Assembly (NCBI RefSeq): GCF_011075055.1
Contig: NC_058139.1
Span: 16,079,584-16,143,583, forward strand
Source of the DNA: Mangifera indica
Taxonomy: Eukaryota > Streptophyta > Magnoliopsida > Sapindales > Anacardiaceae
Length of the DNA: 64,000 bases
Direction of reading: 5' to 3'
Shown here in pieces: positions 48,135 to 60,363 of the stretch. The stretch's first letter is position 1, and each line of letters begins with the position of its first letter. The notes beneath the pieces were generated by a model. It was not told where the DNA came from, ran no database searches, and saw nothing but the letters and a program-made list of their open reading frames with translations. The translations under genes were made by a program, and so were the position numbers.

Positions 48135-48341
48135 GAGAATCTCTCTACATGAGTCCTCACTTAAAAGCTGAGGAAGAAGAGAGAAAAAGTTATAAAGAAA
48201 AAGAGAGAATTTATGTATGGGTCACTTCAAAGGGATATCTTGAAAAAGTAGATTATTATTATGATATATTTATTTAAATTTTGAAATGAGTGATATATAT
48301 GTATACACGAATTAAAATAAGGCTAAAAATTTCAATTTCCC
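48135..48341 (-). repeat. Right terminal inverted repeat of the Mutator-like element
   Basis: Inverted partner of 30054-30255. The outermost bases on the minus strand are GGGAAATTGAAATTTTTAGC, identical to the left end. Confidence 0.9.
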
Positions 48342-48350
48342 AGAATAAAA
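48342..48350. repeat. 9-bp target duplication of the Mutator-like element, right
   Basis: AGAATAAAA, identical to 30045-30053. Confidence 0.9.
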
Positions 48351-48568
48351 TGACAAGATATTAAATGCATTGGATGACTATATTTATTGTAGGAAGAAAA
48401 TTAGGCAAGATATTTGCCATAGGCGACGAGAGTTAAGTCTATATAAACCCTCATTTTGTACAAAGAAATACACAAATTCCTCCTTTAATTTACACTCAAT
48501 CTCTCATTCTAATTACTTCTTCAGTTTCCTCTCTTCTATTATCATATAATTTTAAGTACATTTATAAT
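48351..48568 (+). repeat. End of a copia 5' LTR with TATA box
   Basis: Followed by a primer-site-like GGTATCAACA at 48571-48580 and by copia gag at 49160, so it is the 3' part of a plus-strand 5' LTR. A TATATAAA box at 48440-48447 and the C/T-rich stretch after it fit a U3/R junction. The upstream part of this LTR was separated by the Mutator-like insertion. Confidence 0.55.
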
Positions 48569-49159
48569 AGGGTATCAACACAAATTATTCAGGTATATTA
48601 TAATATTAGTGGTTTTTTAATTATGTCATTATCATATTTATATATTACAAATATAAATATCTCAATTATAATATTATTCTGTTTACAAAATACAAATTAT
48701 AAATTTTTTAATTACTATTATTTTGTTTTTTAATTTTTCCATTTATAATTTATGTTAATGTAAATTATAATCAACTTGAAGTTTGATAAATCTTAAAAGA
48801 TAAAGACCAAAAGTCCTAAATATCATTAAAATATTTATTTATATTATAGTGATTATATCCGATTTGTAACCTGAAATTTATAAAATCATGATAATATATG
48901 AGTTAGAAGTCTTAAGTTTCATCAAAATATTTATTTTATAATAGTTTTATCTCATTTGTAACTTGAAGTTTATATAAGTTGTGAAAAGATATGAACTTGA
49001 AGTCTAAAATATCATCAGAATTAAAGTTTTATAAAATATAATATTTTGAATATTAATTACAAAACCAGAAATTTTATGAATATGAGACAAATATGAACCT
49101 GAAATTCTAACATAGTTTATCTTCATCATATCACTAATTTGTATTACTTTTATCAACTA

Positions 49160-49990
49160 CTTGTTGATGAAAATGACAAATCTCATAAAATTTCAATACA
49201 TTGCCCGACAATTGGATGGAGAAAATTATACTGAATGGGCCCTTGACATGATTCTCCATTTGAAATCCATGAACCTTGTAGAAGTTTTTTTTTTTTTTTT
49301 GGTAATTAAGATATATTAACACCAAAAAGAGCCTTACAATAGGACAAGCCCCTGGGAAAATCCATGTAAGATAAATCAAAAGCTATTATTTTCCTTTGAC
49401 ACCTCGTCCACAAAGGATTTGAAAAAAACAAAACATTGTTTTTGTCTGCAGATCGAACACAATTCAAATAAAATACTTATCCATCAACCAACGTTTATTG
49501 AAAACTTATTCAAATGTTTTAACATAAATAAGACTTACCTTTCAAGCACTCCAATGGTCATTTAGTCTCTTAATCCAAAAAATGACCTATTTCATTTTAA
49601 AGAAAATGATGAATAGATATTCGATCATAAAGTACCATATCTTAATGTTATTGATGTCTTATTATATTTAGCTCAATGCATTAGACCAGATATATCTTTC
49701 ACAATAAATTTATTGGTCGAATTTATCTCTAAACCAACTCATCGCCTCTAGAACAGAATCAAACATATATTTTGTTATTTATGTGGAATTAGATATTTGA
49801 AATTATTTTATTCTATCGAGTCCTTTAAAAAATCCTAGTTTAGTTGAACATGCAAATGCTGATTATCTTTTTGACTCTCCTATGCATATCCACAGCCTAA
49901 GTATGTAGGCTCTCTTCACTGTAATAGCATTTTGAAACAACAGATTGTATCGTAGCTAGTTTTGGTACTTGGAGGAGGTTGAGTCCGACT
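49160..49990 (+). pseudogene. Copia gag and RT/RNase H remnant
   Basis: Plus strand. Gag-like start at 49169-49283 (MTNLIKFQYIARQLDGENY, then EWALDMILHLKSMNL). After a LINE tail insertion, RT resumes near 49480 and reads through PYLNVIDVLLYLAQCIRPDI at about 49636-49695, the conserved YL..RPDI region of copia RT. IKHIFCYL and VEHANADYLFD follow, the latter the start of RNase H (about 49840). Zinc knuckle, protease and integrase are missing. Stops and frameshifts throughout. Confidence 0.72.
49284..49440 (-). mobile_element. 5'-truncated LINE tail with poly(A)
   Basis: A run of T at 49287-49303 is followed by GGTAATTAAGATATATTAAC and a segment whose minus strand resembles the 3' end of plant L1 elements (GGTGTTAATATATC then poly(A)). 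It interrupts the copia gag. The 5' end (about 49380-49440) and target duplication are uncertain. Confidence 0.5.
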
Positions 49991-50051
49991 GATTAGATGG
50001 ATATAAATACTTAATATATAGATATTTGACAAGTTTTAAGTTGGTGTTCAG

Positions 50052-50653
50052 GCAAAAGGGTTCAAGGCCATAATGCTGGCTGCACCTGAGCTGGCAGCAC
50101 TGCGCCTTAAAGGTCTTCCAACCTCAAATCATATTGGTATTGAGACTGACTAGAGAGATCTAGTTTTCCGCTTTCTCCACAAGAATGGTGATGGTAGTAG
50201 AATCAGCATTGAGGAACTAATGGAAGTGATGGAAGGGCTTGGGGCACTAGAAGAAAATGGCACGAGAAATGATGCAGCTTCTTGATTCAAACAGTCAAGC
50301 TTCTCTGAGCTCTGATGTTTCAAAACGGGTAACAACCGATGGCATAGTGATGTAAGTGACAACGAAATCAGAAATTTCAGTCACATCCTGGATTTCTATT
50401 TCTGATGTCAAATTAATATTTGTTGTTCTGATCAATTATTTGTTTTTGAATGCTCATTTCGTTTAAACTTCCTCAGCCTGGATCAGAAGTTTATTTGAAA
50501 CTTTCATACAGTAATTGTTGATGTTATATCAACTCTGCCCTTCTCAATCTTTATGCGGGCTGAAGTTTTGCGAAATTTGAAGACAAGGATGATCAAAACA
50601 AGCCCATTTTAAATGAAGAAGCTTCAATGGAAGATAACAGTGGCTTAATTCAG
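50052..50653 (+). pseudogene. Fragment of an EF-hand protein gene
   Basis: First exon-like block 50052-50320 follows a TTCAG acceptor. It reads AAPELAALRLKGLPTSNHIG, then VFRFLHKNGDGSRISIEELM (an EF-hand whose first loop Asp is His and which has one extra residue). After a frameshift it reads AREMMQLLDSNSQASLSSD (second EF-hand). A second exon-like block, about 50575-50653, reads FEDKDDQNKPILNEEASM then NSGLIQ and ends at a GTATAT donor-like site. Retained intron-like spacing suggests a piece of duplicated genomic DNA rather than a processed copy. In-frame TAG at about 50153. I do not know the parent gene's name. Confidence 0.65.
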
Positions 50654-51284
50654 GTATATGATACTGCAAAGAACTTGGCTATAGGCTTGCTAGTAAGACC
50701 CGCATATTCACCATGTAGATAATCTATTTTCTGTGTGCATAGTGCAATTACCATGTGGTATACATTCTTTAAGGATCATTTTTTTTATTTATCTTCCCAT
50801 TATATAAATGCTAAGCCATGTACAAGAAATAAATGGATGCACAATGGCAGTTATATATGGTGGCTTGTGTGCCGTAAAAAGGTTATACTTTATATCAATA
50901 TTATTTCACTTGTGCCATTCCCATCTGCGGTAATGGGGTTCATATGAGATTTCATTTTGAATTATATACCTGAAACAGAAAGGTTACTGCCTTAAACATA
51001 AATGACACTCATGATTTATTTACATGAAAATGTACCTATATGCACTTCGGATATTTGAAAGATTCTTCTTGAGGCTTAGATTTCTTGATGTAAATATAGC
51101 ACCGGTCCTCAGCTGGTCACCGATTCTTGGCTTGTTGGAGGCTTAGATCCCTAGATGTTGCTTTAAGTTCGAATAAGATCCACATGTCCCAGTTATGTGG
51201 TCAGCAACTCTTGGCTTGGAGGTTCTTTTAAATCACTTGATAGCTTTTTGCATAACTACATGAACCAAAAGTTTGATTGAAATG
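50654..51284. other. Intergenic, no gene recognised
   Basis: Between the EF-hand fragment and the kinase gene stop codon. It should include the kinase 3' untranslated region near 51284 and downward. A degenerate duplication of GATTCTTGGCTTG / AACTCTTGGCTTG occurs at about 51111 and 51205. No clear polyadenylation signal stands out. Confidence 0.4.
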
Positions 51285-54200
51285 TCAGACATTGAGAAGA
51301 GAGTGAGGGAGACAAATGAGAGGAACAAAATTAAGGAAAAGGGGGGCTGCCTGTCTGTATGTCAGTGTGTCTCCATATGATTTTCTTAATTCAACTACAT
51401 ACAAGGATGGACTGATCTCAAATACCTGAAACAATAAGACAAGAATTAGTTTAACAAGGAACAAACACATTTTGATCACTACACAAAATATTTTTTTCAG
51501 AAAAGTACCTCTGCTGCAACTGAAAGACTACCTGAGCTTTTCTGTGCCCTGTGCTCCAATGTGGCCTTCAACTGAATACATAAACATTCCAACTTAACGT
51601 TGAACATGAATTATTGGATAAATTAGATTATGGGAAATTAAATGTAAGTTACAAGGTGAAAATTTAAGAAAAACTATACTAACCTTGACATTTTTCTTCT
51701 GTACCCGAAATCCCATCTCTGTCACAATATCCTCAATCCTCTCAATCAAATCTTTGGCAGATCGATTGGATGTAAATCTTATCTTTCTCTCAGATACATC
51801 CTAAATTACCCAACAGAAAGTAGAAATTTACCTGTCAGAGATATTAAAGAGCCTTTATCTGGTAGCTTATAGTTAATGTATAAAGTTTTATAAACTTTCT
51901 GCTTGGTCTACTTTCATTCTTACCTCTTTCTCAAAGAAACCAGAGAGATCTAGGTATGAGGACATTCCAATCAACTGGAAAGCATTGATGAGGGTGGGCA
52001 AGCCTGGATTCTTGTCAGCATCCAATGGCTATAACAAAACAATAATCCTCATCTTAATCAATTTAATAATGCATTTAAATTTCTAGAGTTCTTACCACTT
52101 CTTGCATTGAGAAGGCTTCATCGTCAACGAATATATCTTCATCCTTGTCGTTCAGGTCTTCAGGAGTATAATCCTGTTTGAACCATTCATCGGCTTTGAT
52201 ATCTGACATTGTTATTCGCTTAATAGGATTTGGTTCAAGAATCCTCCTTAACATGTTTTGAGCTCCAGGTGATAACCATTCTGGTATCTTGGTATCTCCC
52301 TTGAAGATCTGAAATTTCTTAGCAAAACATATGGCACATAATGAGATTCTACTCATTTAAATGTCTTCAATAACAGGTCCATTTAGAAGGAGTAAAGAAG
52401 AAGAAACTTTTTGTTACCTTCTGATATAGAACAGCAAGGTTTCTGTCATCGAAAGGGAGGTATCCAGTGAGAATTACATACAAGATAATGCCACATGACC
52501 ATATATCTGAAGTAGCACCATCATAACCTCTATTGGCAAGAACCTCAGGTGCTACATAGTTTGGACTTCCACAGGTTGTATGCAGTAACCCATCATCCTG
52601 ACATTTCAAATGAAATTGAAGAATGAGATCAGCAACAGACATGATATAAAAAATTTCAGAAGCTTTCACTTTTCCAAGTAGAAAACTTACCCTAAAATGC
52701 TGAGGAAGAGCACTGAGACCAAAATCAGAGATCTTTATATTTCTGTTTGAATCAACTAGAATGTTCTCTAACTGCAACATTAAATTACTGGCACCGTATT
52801 AGAATGATAAGCTTACAAAATAGTAAATTGCATGATACAATCATGTTGTATTCGATTCTGAAATGAGTATATACCTTGAGATCCCTGTGAAAGACACCTT
52901 TGTTGTGACAGTAACTGATGCCATCAATTAGCTGCTGGAAAAGCTTCCTTCCTTCAGCTTCAGGAAGTCTTCTCTTGGATGCCTACAGAATATGGCTTAT
53001 TAGCATAAAATGCAGATGAAAGCAAAAAGGAAAACCTTAAACAATTATGTCTGGATCAGTCCTTACAATTCTGTCAAACAACTCTCCACCAGTAACGTAT
53101 TCTAAGACCATATAAATTTTGCTCTTGCTAGCCAAGACCTGCATGTTTATTATTATGTGGTCAATTGATAGGTACCTGGGCAATTCTCCTTCATAGCAAG
53201 TCTCCTATCAGTTACCAACACCATACCAATGATGGTAGCCGGCACAAAAATGTTCTTTAACACCTCCTAGACTCTTCTTCAGCGACACAAATAACACAAG
53301 GCAAACCCCCAGCAAAGAAAGCACCACTCAAGGCAATAGAATATTGTAATAAAAAGAAGCAAATACTGAAATGTAAATTTGTATTAAATATTCTCTGTAA
53401 AGCATACAATAAAGGTTTTAATACAAAGCAACTGTCATTTCTGGGCTTTTCTAAATATTACTCAAGTCTCCTAATACATAACTCAAACTTAGAAAATGCA
53501 AATTACGCAAGGCTTTTGAGAGGCCTGCTCTCTCCCTTCATTTCTCGTACTTTTTCCTTCTGATTTTCTCCCTCTTTTTCCCTCTCCCTTCCTCTCTTTA
53601 TCTCGTGTCTAACCAACTCTTTCTCCTCTTTGAGCCACATGTCTCTCCTCATTCTAAAGAATTCTCAAATTCCAGTTGTGGTCCCTTTGTAGTGATGATC
53701 CCCTGCTCTTTTTCTCACGCCACTTATTGTAAACCCTCCAAATTGATATGGGTGTTCTAACATCATTTCATTACTCATTTTATTCAAAAGCAATGCAACT
53801 AATTCATTGTATTATAATTATGTATAGAGTTCATTAAACAAGTGCCACCAAAGAATTCATCTCAAAGTCAAATCAACCAACCAAAAGATCATAAATAATT
53901 CATCCCCTTGTCATAAAAGCAAGAAAGTACTCATGACTGGACTAGAAAATAAGCACATCAATGTAATGAGAAGATGATAAAGATAGGCAACACACAAGAT
54001 GCACTATAATATTGTAAACTATCCTAAGAAATAATAGTAAAAACAAAAGGAGGTGAGTCAGAATTTGAAACAACCTAATTTGCCTTTGGTTTCATGGTTA
54101 GAGTAGAGTTACAGAATTAAGGAACCAACCAACACTTGCTAACTTCCTTTTGTTGTGGACCCTTCCATGGACTTATTCTGATTCTTTTTTTATTTCTACC

Positions 54201-55331
54201 AACCACAAAAATGTCCACAAAATCATCCACATGGGCAGCTGTAATATTTTGAGGGATGTCCATGAAATTCAAATTGAATTAAAAAAAATCTATTAAATAT
54301 GTAAATTCTACCCTATGTGAAATTACTTGATTGGGTACCGGACTTCATTAGTTTTTACTTGAACAAATCCATATATATTAACTCACTGGTCCTAGCCATG
54401 TGAACCGATGAAGGCTAATTAATGTTAAAAATACATGGCGATATTGATTCAGCAGACTTGGATGAACAAGCCCATGATTCAAGGGCATCCATCAATCCTT
54501 CTGTTTTGCTCAACGACACGTCATTTACAGAAGGATTCTACCTAAAATGGATAGGAAACACAACCTGGCAACGTTTTTGAAAAACATTGTTCCAAAGATT
54601 AAGGAAGAGATTATATTAGATGAAGATGTTCTTTCTAAACCGAAAGGATACGGATAAAGTTATATCTAAACTACATGATTTTAGCATTTATAAATGAAAT
54701 CAACATGGTAATTATCAATAGTTTTTAGTATCAAACCTCATGCAATCTGATAACGTTTGGATGTTTGAGAAGCTTCAAGGTGGCAATCTCTCTCTTTATC
54801 TGGGAATTTTGCACAACATAACTTAATTAATAAGAGATTTAGAATACAAAGAATCTAGTTGATGATAAAAGGAGCACAAAATAGTGTCTCAAAAGAAAAG
54901 AAACAAAAGTACCCAGATCAAAAACCAAACACATATACCGTTTTGACAGTCAATTGTTGGAAAAAAAATAAAATAAATAAAACTTTGAAGCCAAAAAAAT
55001 ATGCTGTCATAATTGACCACATTCCAGAACCATAAATTTTTCCTGTGTAATAGTTCCAGACTCAGCGAAGTTGTATACAAAGACATAGATTGGGAAAGAA
55101 AAATACCTGATCAGTGATTTTGAGGTCGATGATCCTGTTCTTCTCAAGAATTTTGACAGCAAAAGCTTGACCAGAATCTAATTTCTTAGCCAATTTAACT
55201 TTTCCAAAATTACCTTCACCCAAAGTCCTTCCCAGTTCATAATTTCCCAGTTGCATTCCCAACTTGGTGGTGGTGGTGTTGTTCTTCTTGGAGTCGTCTT
55301 CTTCTCGCACTGTCAGCTTGTTAAGCACCAT
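51285..55331 (-). CDS. CIPK1-like: CBL-interacting protein kinase, CIPK1-like (11 exons, 455 aa)
   Basis: Calcium-signalling Ser/Thr kinase that acts with calcineurin B-like sensors. Exons (minus): 55331-55107, 54799-54737, 53138-53067, 52982-52875, 52771-52691, 52597-52418, 52308-52096, 52028-51924, 51800-51684, 51571-51509, 51425-51285 (TGA 51285-51287). All introns are GT-AG and phase 0. Kinase: glycine loop GEGNFG at residues 38-43, Lys60, HRD 152-154, DFG 172-174, activation-loop threonines 190-191, APE 199-201. Regulatory part: NAF motif (CBL binding) at 329-331 inside [10 protein letters not shown], then a PPI-like phosphatase-binding segment around 358-385. Length fits the family. CIPK1 assignment rests on the [15 protein letters not shown] and [13 protein letters not shown] stretches and the intron-rich structure. 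The last about 20 residues look unlike typical CIPK1 ends. Confidence 0.94.
53139..54736 (-). other. Large second intron of the CIPK1-like gene (1598 bp)
   Basis: Lies between the HPNVIRLHE exon and the [10 protein letters not shown] exon. No coding signal on either strand. A C/T-rich tract (about 53520-53640) and generally AT-rich sequence; no transposon terminus was recognised. It is five times longer than the first intron (307 bp); the remaining introns are all about 66-139 bp. Confidence 0.8.
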
Positions 55332-55493
55332 TCACAATTAAGAATAAGAATCTTTTATTGCAAATATGATCTAACGAGCCAAAAAGTTTGTTAGGGAAGA
55401 GTTGAATAATTATGGTGATGGGTTGTGGTCATGGAATGGAACTGTTATGATAAAATAATAATTAAATAGAAAGCAGAAATAGAGAGACAACCG

Positions 55494-55503
55494 TATTTAT
55501 AAA
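55494..55503 (-). promoter_or_regulatory. TATA box of the CIPK1-like gene
   Basis: The minus strand reads TTTATAAATA about 165 bp upstream of the ATG. Transcription would start about 30 bp closer to the gene, giving a 5' untranslated leader of roughly 130 bp. No other TATA-like motif lies as well placed; unproven. Confidence 0.5.
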
Positions 55504-55903
55504 GGCTTCTGAATTTGTGAAATGGCCGACACCAACCAGGCCATTATACATCAGTAAAACTATTTACACATATACAATAGAACCGTATTTATAAACACAT
55601 ATACATCAGGTTATCATACAATAGAACTTTAATACAGATTTTTTATATACAAATATATACACATATAAATATATTATAATAACGATGAAATGATTTTGAA
55701 TTAATAATAAAGTAACATTTAATCAAATAATAATATATTATCCCAAAGATTAGCAAAATTGATAGACATTAGAATTTTTCACACTTGTAAAATCTTGATT
55801 TACTTGATACAGTAATTGTAAATCCGATCACTATACTTTGGGTTTATTCGTCCAACAAATATAGACAAAGTCTCTAGTTATCAAAAAAATGATGATACAT
55901 TTA

Positions 55904-55944
<41 letters not shown>

Positions 55945-57010
55945 TTGTGTACCAAAAGTGTGGCCAAAAGACTTATTCCCATTTAAGGCTTGGTCCAAAT
56001 ATAAAATCACAGCTATGAGGTTTAAAAAACTCAAATATCCACTTCTCTTTAAACTTTTATTAAAATTGTCACTTAAATATAAAGGTAAAATTATCATTTT
56101 AATAATAATATTAAAAAATATATAATTTATCTCATTGCCCTCCCCTCCCCCTCTCACCCAAAGTTTTAAAAACTAATAACTTTACATTTGCTTAAAGTTT
56201 TCCATTTTTGAAATGTCGCATTTTCCCCATAAACCTGGTTTTTTTACTTCACCTCTCCTGCCACAATTTATGTCTTCGACAACCTTCTCTTTCCACCTTA
56301 AACCATCATCATTGAATTCTAAACCATTTTATCACTGTCAAATCTAGATGAAGTGTCCTTTAGACGAGTTTAATAGTTCATAAGTAGATATTTGAGTTTT
56401 TGAAATCTCACAAATATGTATTTGAAAATATGTTAAACCTTGGATGGGAATAAGTCTTTTGGCCTATACAAAATTATAATTGTAATTATTTGGTTGTCTT
56501 CACAAAACATCGTCACTTTCGCTTCCCCCATATGTTTCACATGTTTATAGCCTACCCACCTATCGTACCATTCTTTTGTGCAATCATTCCTCTTTCTCCC
56601 CACGCATTTCCCCTCAATTTTTACCTTTTTGTTTTTTAAATTTTATTTTTAATCATTTCATGTTAAAAGAATTTTTAATTGCCTAGACATGTAAAAGAGG
56701 TCGGGTTGTCCTATACGGACACTACCTCATGCCAGAGCCCATGGGTTATGCAGGTTATGCAAAGGGCTTGTAGGTAAACCTTTTGGGTTGACTCGTGAAA
56801 AAAATTAAAAAGTAATAAATTAAAAATATTACGTAATATGATGGACTAATCTAAAAAGCACGTAAACCAACTCACTAAAGACCTAGAGGGCTTCGACTAT
56901 CCCTTGGCCTTACTATTCTATGGGCCAACATGACTTACGAGGCTTGCACTTTTAAGGGCCTTGGCACAATTTGTGGACACAATGGACAACATCGAATTAT
57001 TGATACTAGG
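55504..57010. other. Intergenic region upstream of the kinase gene
   Basis: AT-rich. Holds the distal promoter and a compound microsatellite, (TG)n at 55904-55922 running into (TA)n at 55923-55944. No open frame with a recognisable domain. Confidence 0.5.
55904..55944. repeat. Compound (TG)n(TA)n microsatellite
   Basis: Two adjacent pure dinucleotide runs. Confidence 0.95.
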
Positions 57011-57381
57011 TAGGGTTGGATTTGAGTGATGCTAAGCAATTTCAAGGTTAGCCCAACTTGAGTTTTGGCTCGACTTGAAAGAGCTGAGTTTTGGTTTGAG
57101 CTCAAACTAGTTTGAGTTTGGCTTGACTTAAGGGAAGTTGAGCTTGAATTCAATTACAATACTTTTAGCTAAACAAAAATTGATCAAAACGACATCATGT
57201 TAGTTGATTCAAATTAAATTGTTTCAGACTTGCAAGTTTGGTGAGTTGTACACCCCTTAATCTTATGCTTAAAAACATAAGACTGTTAGTCTTGAGCTCG
57301 CATTAAAGTTTGCTTGAACTAAGCTCTTTTCGAGTTTGTTCAAGCTGGACTAACAATCAAACTTGAGTCAACGCTACTCTA
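57011..57381. mobile_element. Probable decayed hAT MITE, same family as 12201-12506
   Basis: Left end TAGGGTTGGATTTGAG closely matches the hAT termini at 2288 and 12201. The interior has the same GAGCTCAAACT-type repeats and an AAAACGACATCAT block like the one in the 12.2-kb MITE. The right end is uncertain: a weak inverted end at 57381 would give 8-mers ATACTAGG / ATAAACGG with only five matches. Confidence 0.45.
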
Positions 57382-60108
57382 ATAAACGGGTGCCTTTGTT
57401 ATACATATATATAATAAAAAAAAAAAAAAACCTTCTATATACCAAATGCTTATATAATAAATTATGGGATGTTGAATTTTTTTACCCCAAAATGAATCTA
57501 CCTATACATTTATGCCCCTTTTTTGTAACGTAAACATTTTTACCACTTTATGTATTAAAATATCTAAATTACTCTTGTCTTCAACCTTGTAAATAAAAGG
57601 GAGGGAGAGCTAGAAATTTTATTAGAGAATTCACGTATCTTGCAAAAATTTCACAGTCTTTCACCCTTATAAACACATATCTTGTGTTGTGATCAGTGAA
57701 GGCTATCTAGTTGTCGTCCACTGAAGTCGGTAAAAGGTGTTTGATCATCATTTGCTGAAGGTTGTCTGGTCGTTGGTTGCTGAAGGCTGTTTGGTCGTCG
57801 GCTCCCACTCCTTGATTGATCGTTGTCTATTTGCTTCAATCAACAAATATTGGGTTTTTTTGCTTGGTTTATCAACCCAATATTCAATTACTGCTTTACA
57901 AGGTTGATCAAGAAGGCTGCCAAAGCTACCAGGCCTGGCAGATATTCCCCTACAAGGCTGCCAAATTCCTCTCCAAAGCTGTTAAGGGTATTTTCGAGTA
58001 TGTGGTATATTTGTAAGCCTTTGAAACTTGTGGTATTTATGTATAGGTGGTTAATTTTAGGGGTACAAATAAGATCCCACAAATTATTTACTACAGGGTG
58101 AAACTTTACAATTTTTAAGATAATTTATACTTTTATTTACTAGCTGTAAATGAATTTGTTATTATTCGATTTGATAGGTTCGTATATTTTGTTGATACGA
58201 TGCAATATTCTTTATTGATCCTTTGTACATATTTTATATATAAAACGCTCTTGTTATTAAGTTGATTGTAGATTAATGAACTGTAAAATTTTGTAGATGT
58301 GTCAGTTGTTAGCATGCTTTTGTTATCTTTTGCTTGTGAAGGATAAGTTTAGATTGTTTTTGGGTCTTTTTAGGCTGTTGTTTTTTTAATATATACCTTA
58401 ATTATTGAAAAAAAAAAGAATTGTATAGATGATTTTCTTTTAAAAAAATAAACCTAATTAATTACTAATGAATTAAGAAGGTTATTTTTAAAATTAGGAT
58501 TTTATTTGATCATTCATGAATCTTATCTTATAAAAAAAAACATTCCCTTATTTAATTTTACTAAAGGAATAATCATCCCTAACATAGGAACGAATCTCCT
58601 CATAAATAGGTAGTAAATAATAATAAACATTTAGAGCTTCCCTTGAACACGAAGAATTATCAATATATTTGATTACATAAAATTGTTAATGTTTAATTTG
58701 TAACCACCCAAATGTTATTATTGGACCACACTTCAGGGGGGTGGTGCCTCCCCGAATGCTATTATTGGACCACACTTCATGGGGGCGGTGCCTCCCCCAC
58801 CCGTCATGGGAAGTTGGAACTTTGTCCATGTCGTCATTATTTGATTCAAATTGAATTTGGTTCATGCATTGTCATTTTAAATTGCTTTGCTTTGCTTTTC
58901 TGGGCCCCTAAATTACTAGCTGCCTACATGTTCTGTAAGTTTTGACAAAGCCAATAAATATTTATCAACTAAAAATGTTCAACTTGTCATCAATCTCTAA
59001 AATAAGCTGGAATCTTTGAATATAAATGTATTGAAGAGAAGAGTATAAGTTTTGGTTGGCTCGTATATAAAATGTGAGATGTGATCAAGGATTAGGCTAT
59101 GCTCATCTTGTATTATAGATATACGACAAAGCTTTACCTTTCTTTCATGTAATGAATGACGAGAGAACAACAAGCAAATTAACCTACCCATTCATTGTCA
59201 GATGCCACCACTCCCACACGTAGTTACAATTCTTCCAAAACCATATTTGTCTTTTTTTTTACTCTTTCAAAAATTTCTAATTACCTTCTCTACTGTACAC
59301 AAGTTGCTCAAGATGAACTATCGCACACAAATTGCTCAAGATGATGGCTCTACCAAATCATATGAATTTTGTTCCATCACGTACATGCATATTGAAAGAA
59401 CAAGTTGTAATATAAATTTACGTGAACAAAATATAATTCAATTTAGTCTATAAGATATTTCATAAATTATAAAATATTAAATTAAAACTTATTGGATTAT
59501 AAGAATACATGTTGAGCTATGTCTTTCAAATTCATAGTGTTGAGATTTTTTGGGTCGCCAAAGACCGACAAGGTAGTGGAATATACAATTTAAAATTAGA
59601 AAAAACCTGAAAATACCATGAGGATCACATTTTAGGTTTGTAATGTCATGAACATGACAAACACAACCATATGGGGTTTTGGAATTTTATACTTGTGTTA
59701 GATGACTCATTCAGTCTTTACATGACTATGTGAACAATCTCCAAGCCATAATGAGGTGAAGTCTTAGTATTCACACAAAGCATGATCAGAAGAGGCTAAA
59801 ACCATTCACCAGAGGCGACTTGGGCTCTATGAACAAGTTATCTGTCTGTGAATGTTCGTTTGTGCGGCTAAGGTTTGCAAAAAGCTTATGAAATCTTGAA
59901 ACACATTCTTATTTATAAAGAACCTAATGAATGGTCATTCATGGATATGAATGATCATTTAACCTTGATCCTTATCTGTACGATATGAGATTTATTCAGA
60001 TTCTTGATATAGATTTGGATAAAATTTTATCTGTATCTAGCTCACGATGAATAGGCGTTTATCATCCATAAACAAGTTGTCAATGTATGCCTTAAAAGCC
60101 ATTCGTGT
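57382..60108. other. Intergenic, mostly unrecognised
   Basis: Contains degenerate repeats of about 25 bp around 57752-57801 (TTGCTGAAGGxTGT core) and a 44-bp tandem pair (58711-58799). There is no gene or transposon terminus I can defend. Confidence 0.45.
58711..58799. repeat. 44-bp tandem duplication
   Basis: Two copies starting at 58711 and 58755, each with TATTATTGGACCACACTTCA followed by a G run and GGTGCCTCCCC. Confidence 0.88.
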
Positions 60109-60355
60109 TGTTGGATTTAGGGCATTTCATTTTGTATATATTGAATTATGACTTATTTAATAAAAGAAAGTGTTTTTCATATATATGAATTGCTTCCTTT
60201 ATTTGTTTAAAAATAAAATATGTATGAAATTGTCCAAATAATTCACTTAATATGTAAAACTGGATTATTGAATCGTTCCCTAAGGATGTGATATTAGTTG
60301 GGCAATAATATCATATAGTAGACATAGTTAATGTCTCCATTAAATATCATGAGAT

Positions 60356-60363
60356 GATATTAG
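60356..60363. repeat. hAT MITE target duplication, left
   Basis: GATATTAG, identical to 61232-61239. Confidence 0.9.

Larger units (their letters stand above)
30054..48341 (+). mobile_element. Mutator-like element with DUF1985-ULP1 gene, split by a Tekay element
   Basis: The ends are long inverted repeats (about 30054-30255 and 48135-48341, roughly 85% alike by eye), both starting GGGAAATTGAAATTTTTAGC. They are flanked by a perfect 9-bp duplication AGAATAAAA (30045-30053 and 48342-48350), the length typical of Mutator transposition. Inside are a decayed MURA-type transposase (plus, 31081-33600) and a convergent decayed DUF1985-ULP1 protease gene (minus, about 37014-34060). A 9.5-kb Tekay element (37203-46679) was inserted later. 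Without it the element is about 8.8 kb. The gene content resembles the Kaonashi-type MULEs known to carry ULP1-like genes; that family link is from general knowledge, not from a search. Confidence 0.93.

Noticed and set aside
50052..55331. EF-hand fragment plus CIPK as a calcium-signalling gene cluster
   Set aside because: The EF-hand piece is broken by a stop and a frameshift and has lost a calcium ligand; the proximity is most likely accidental.
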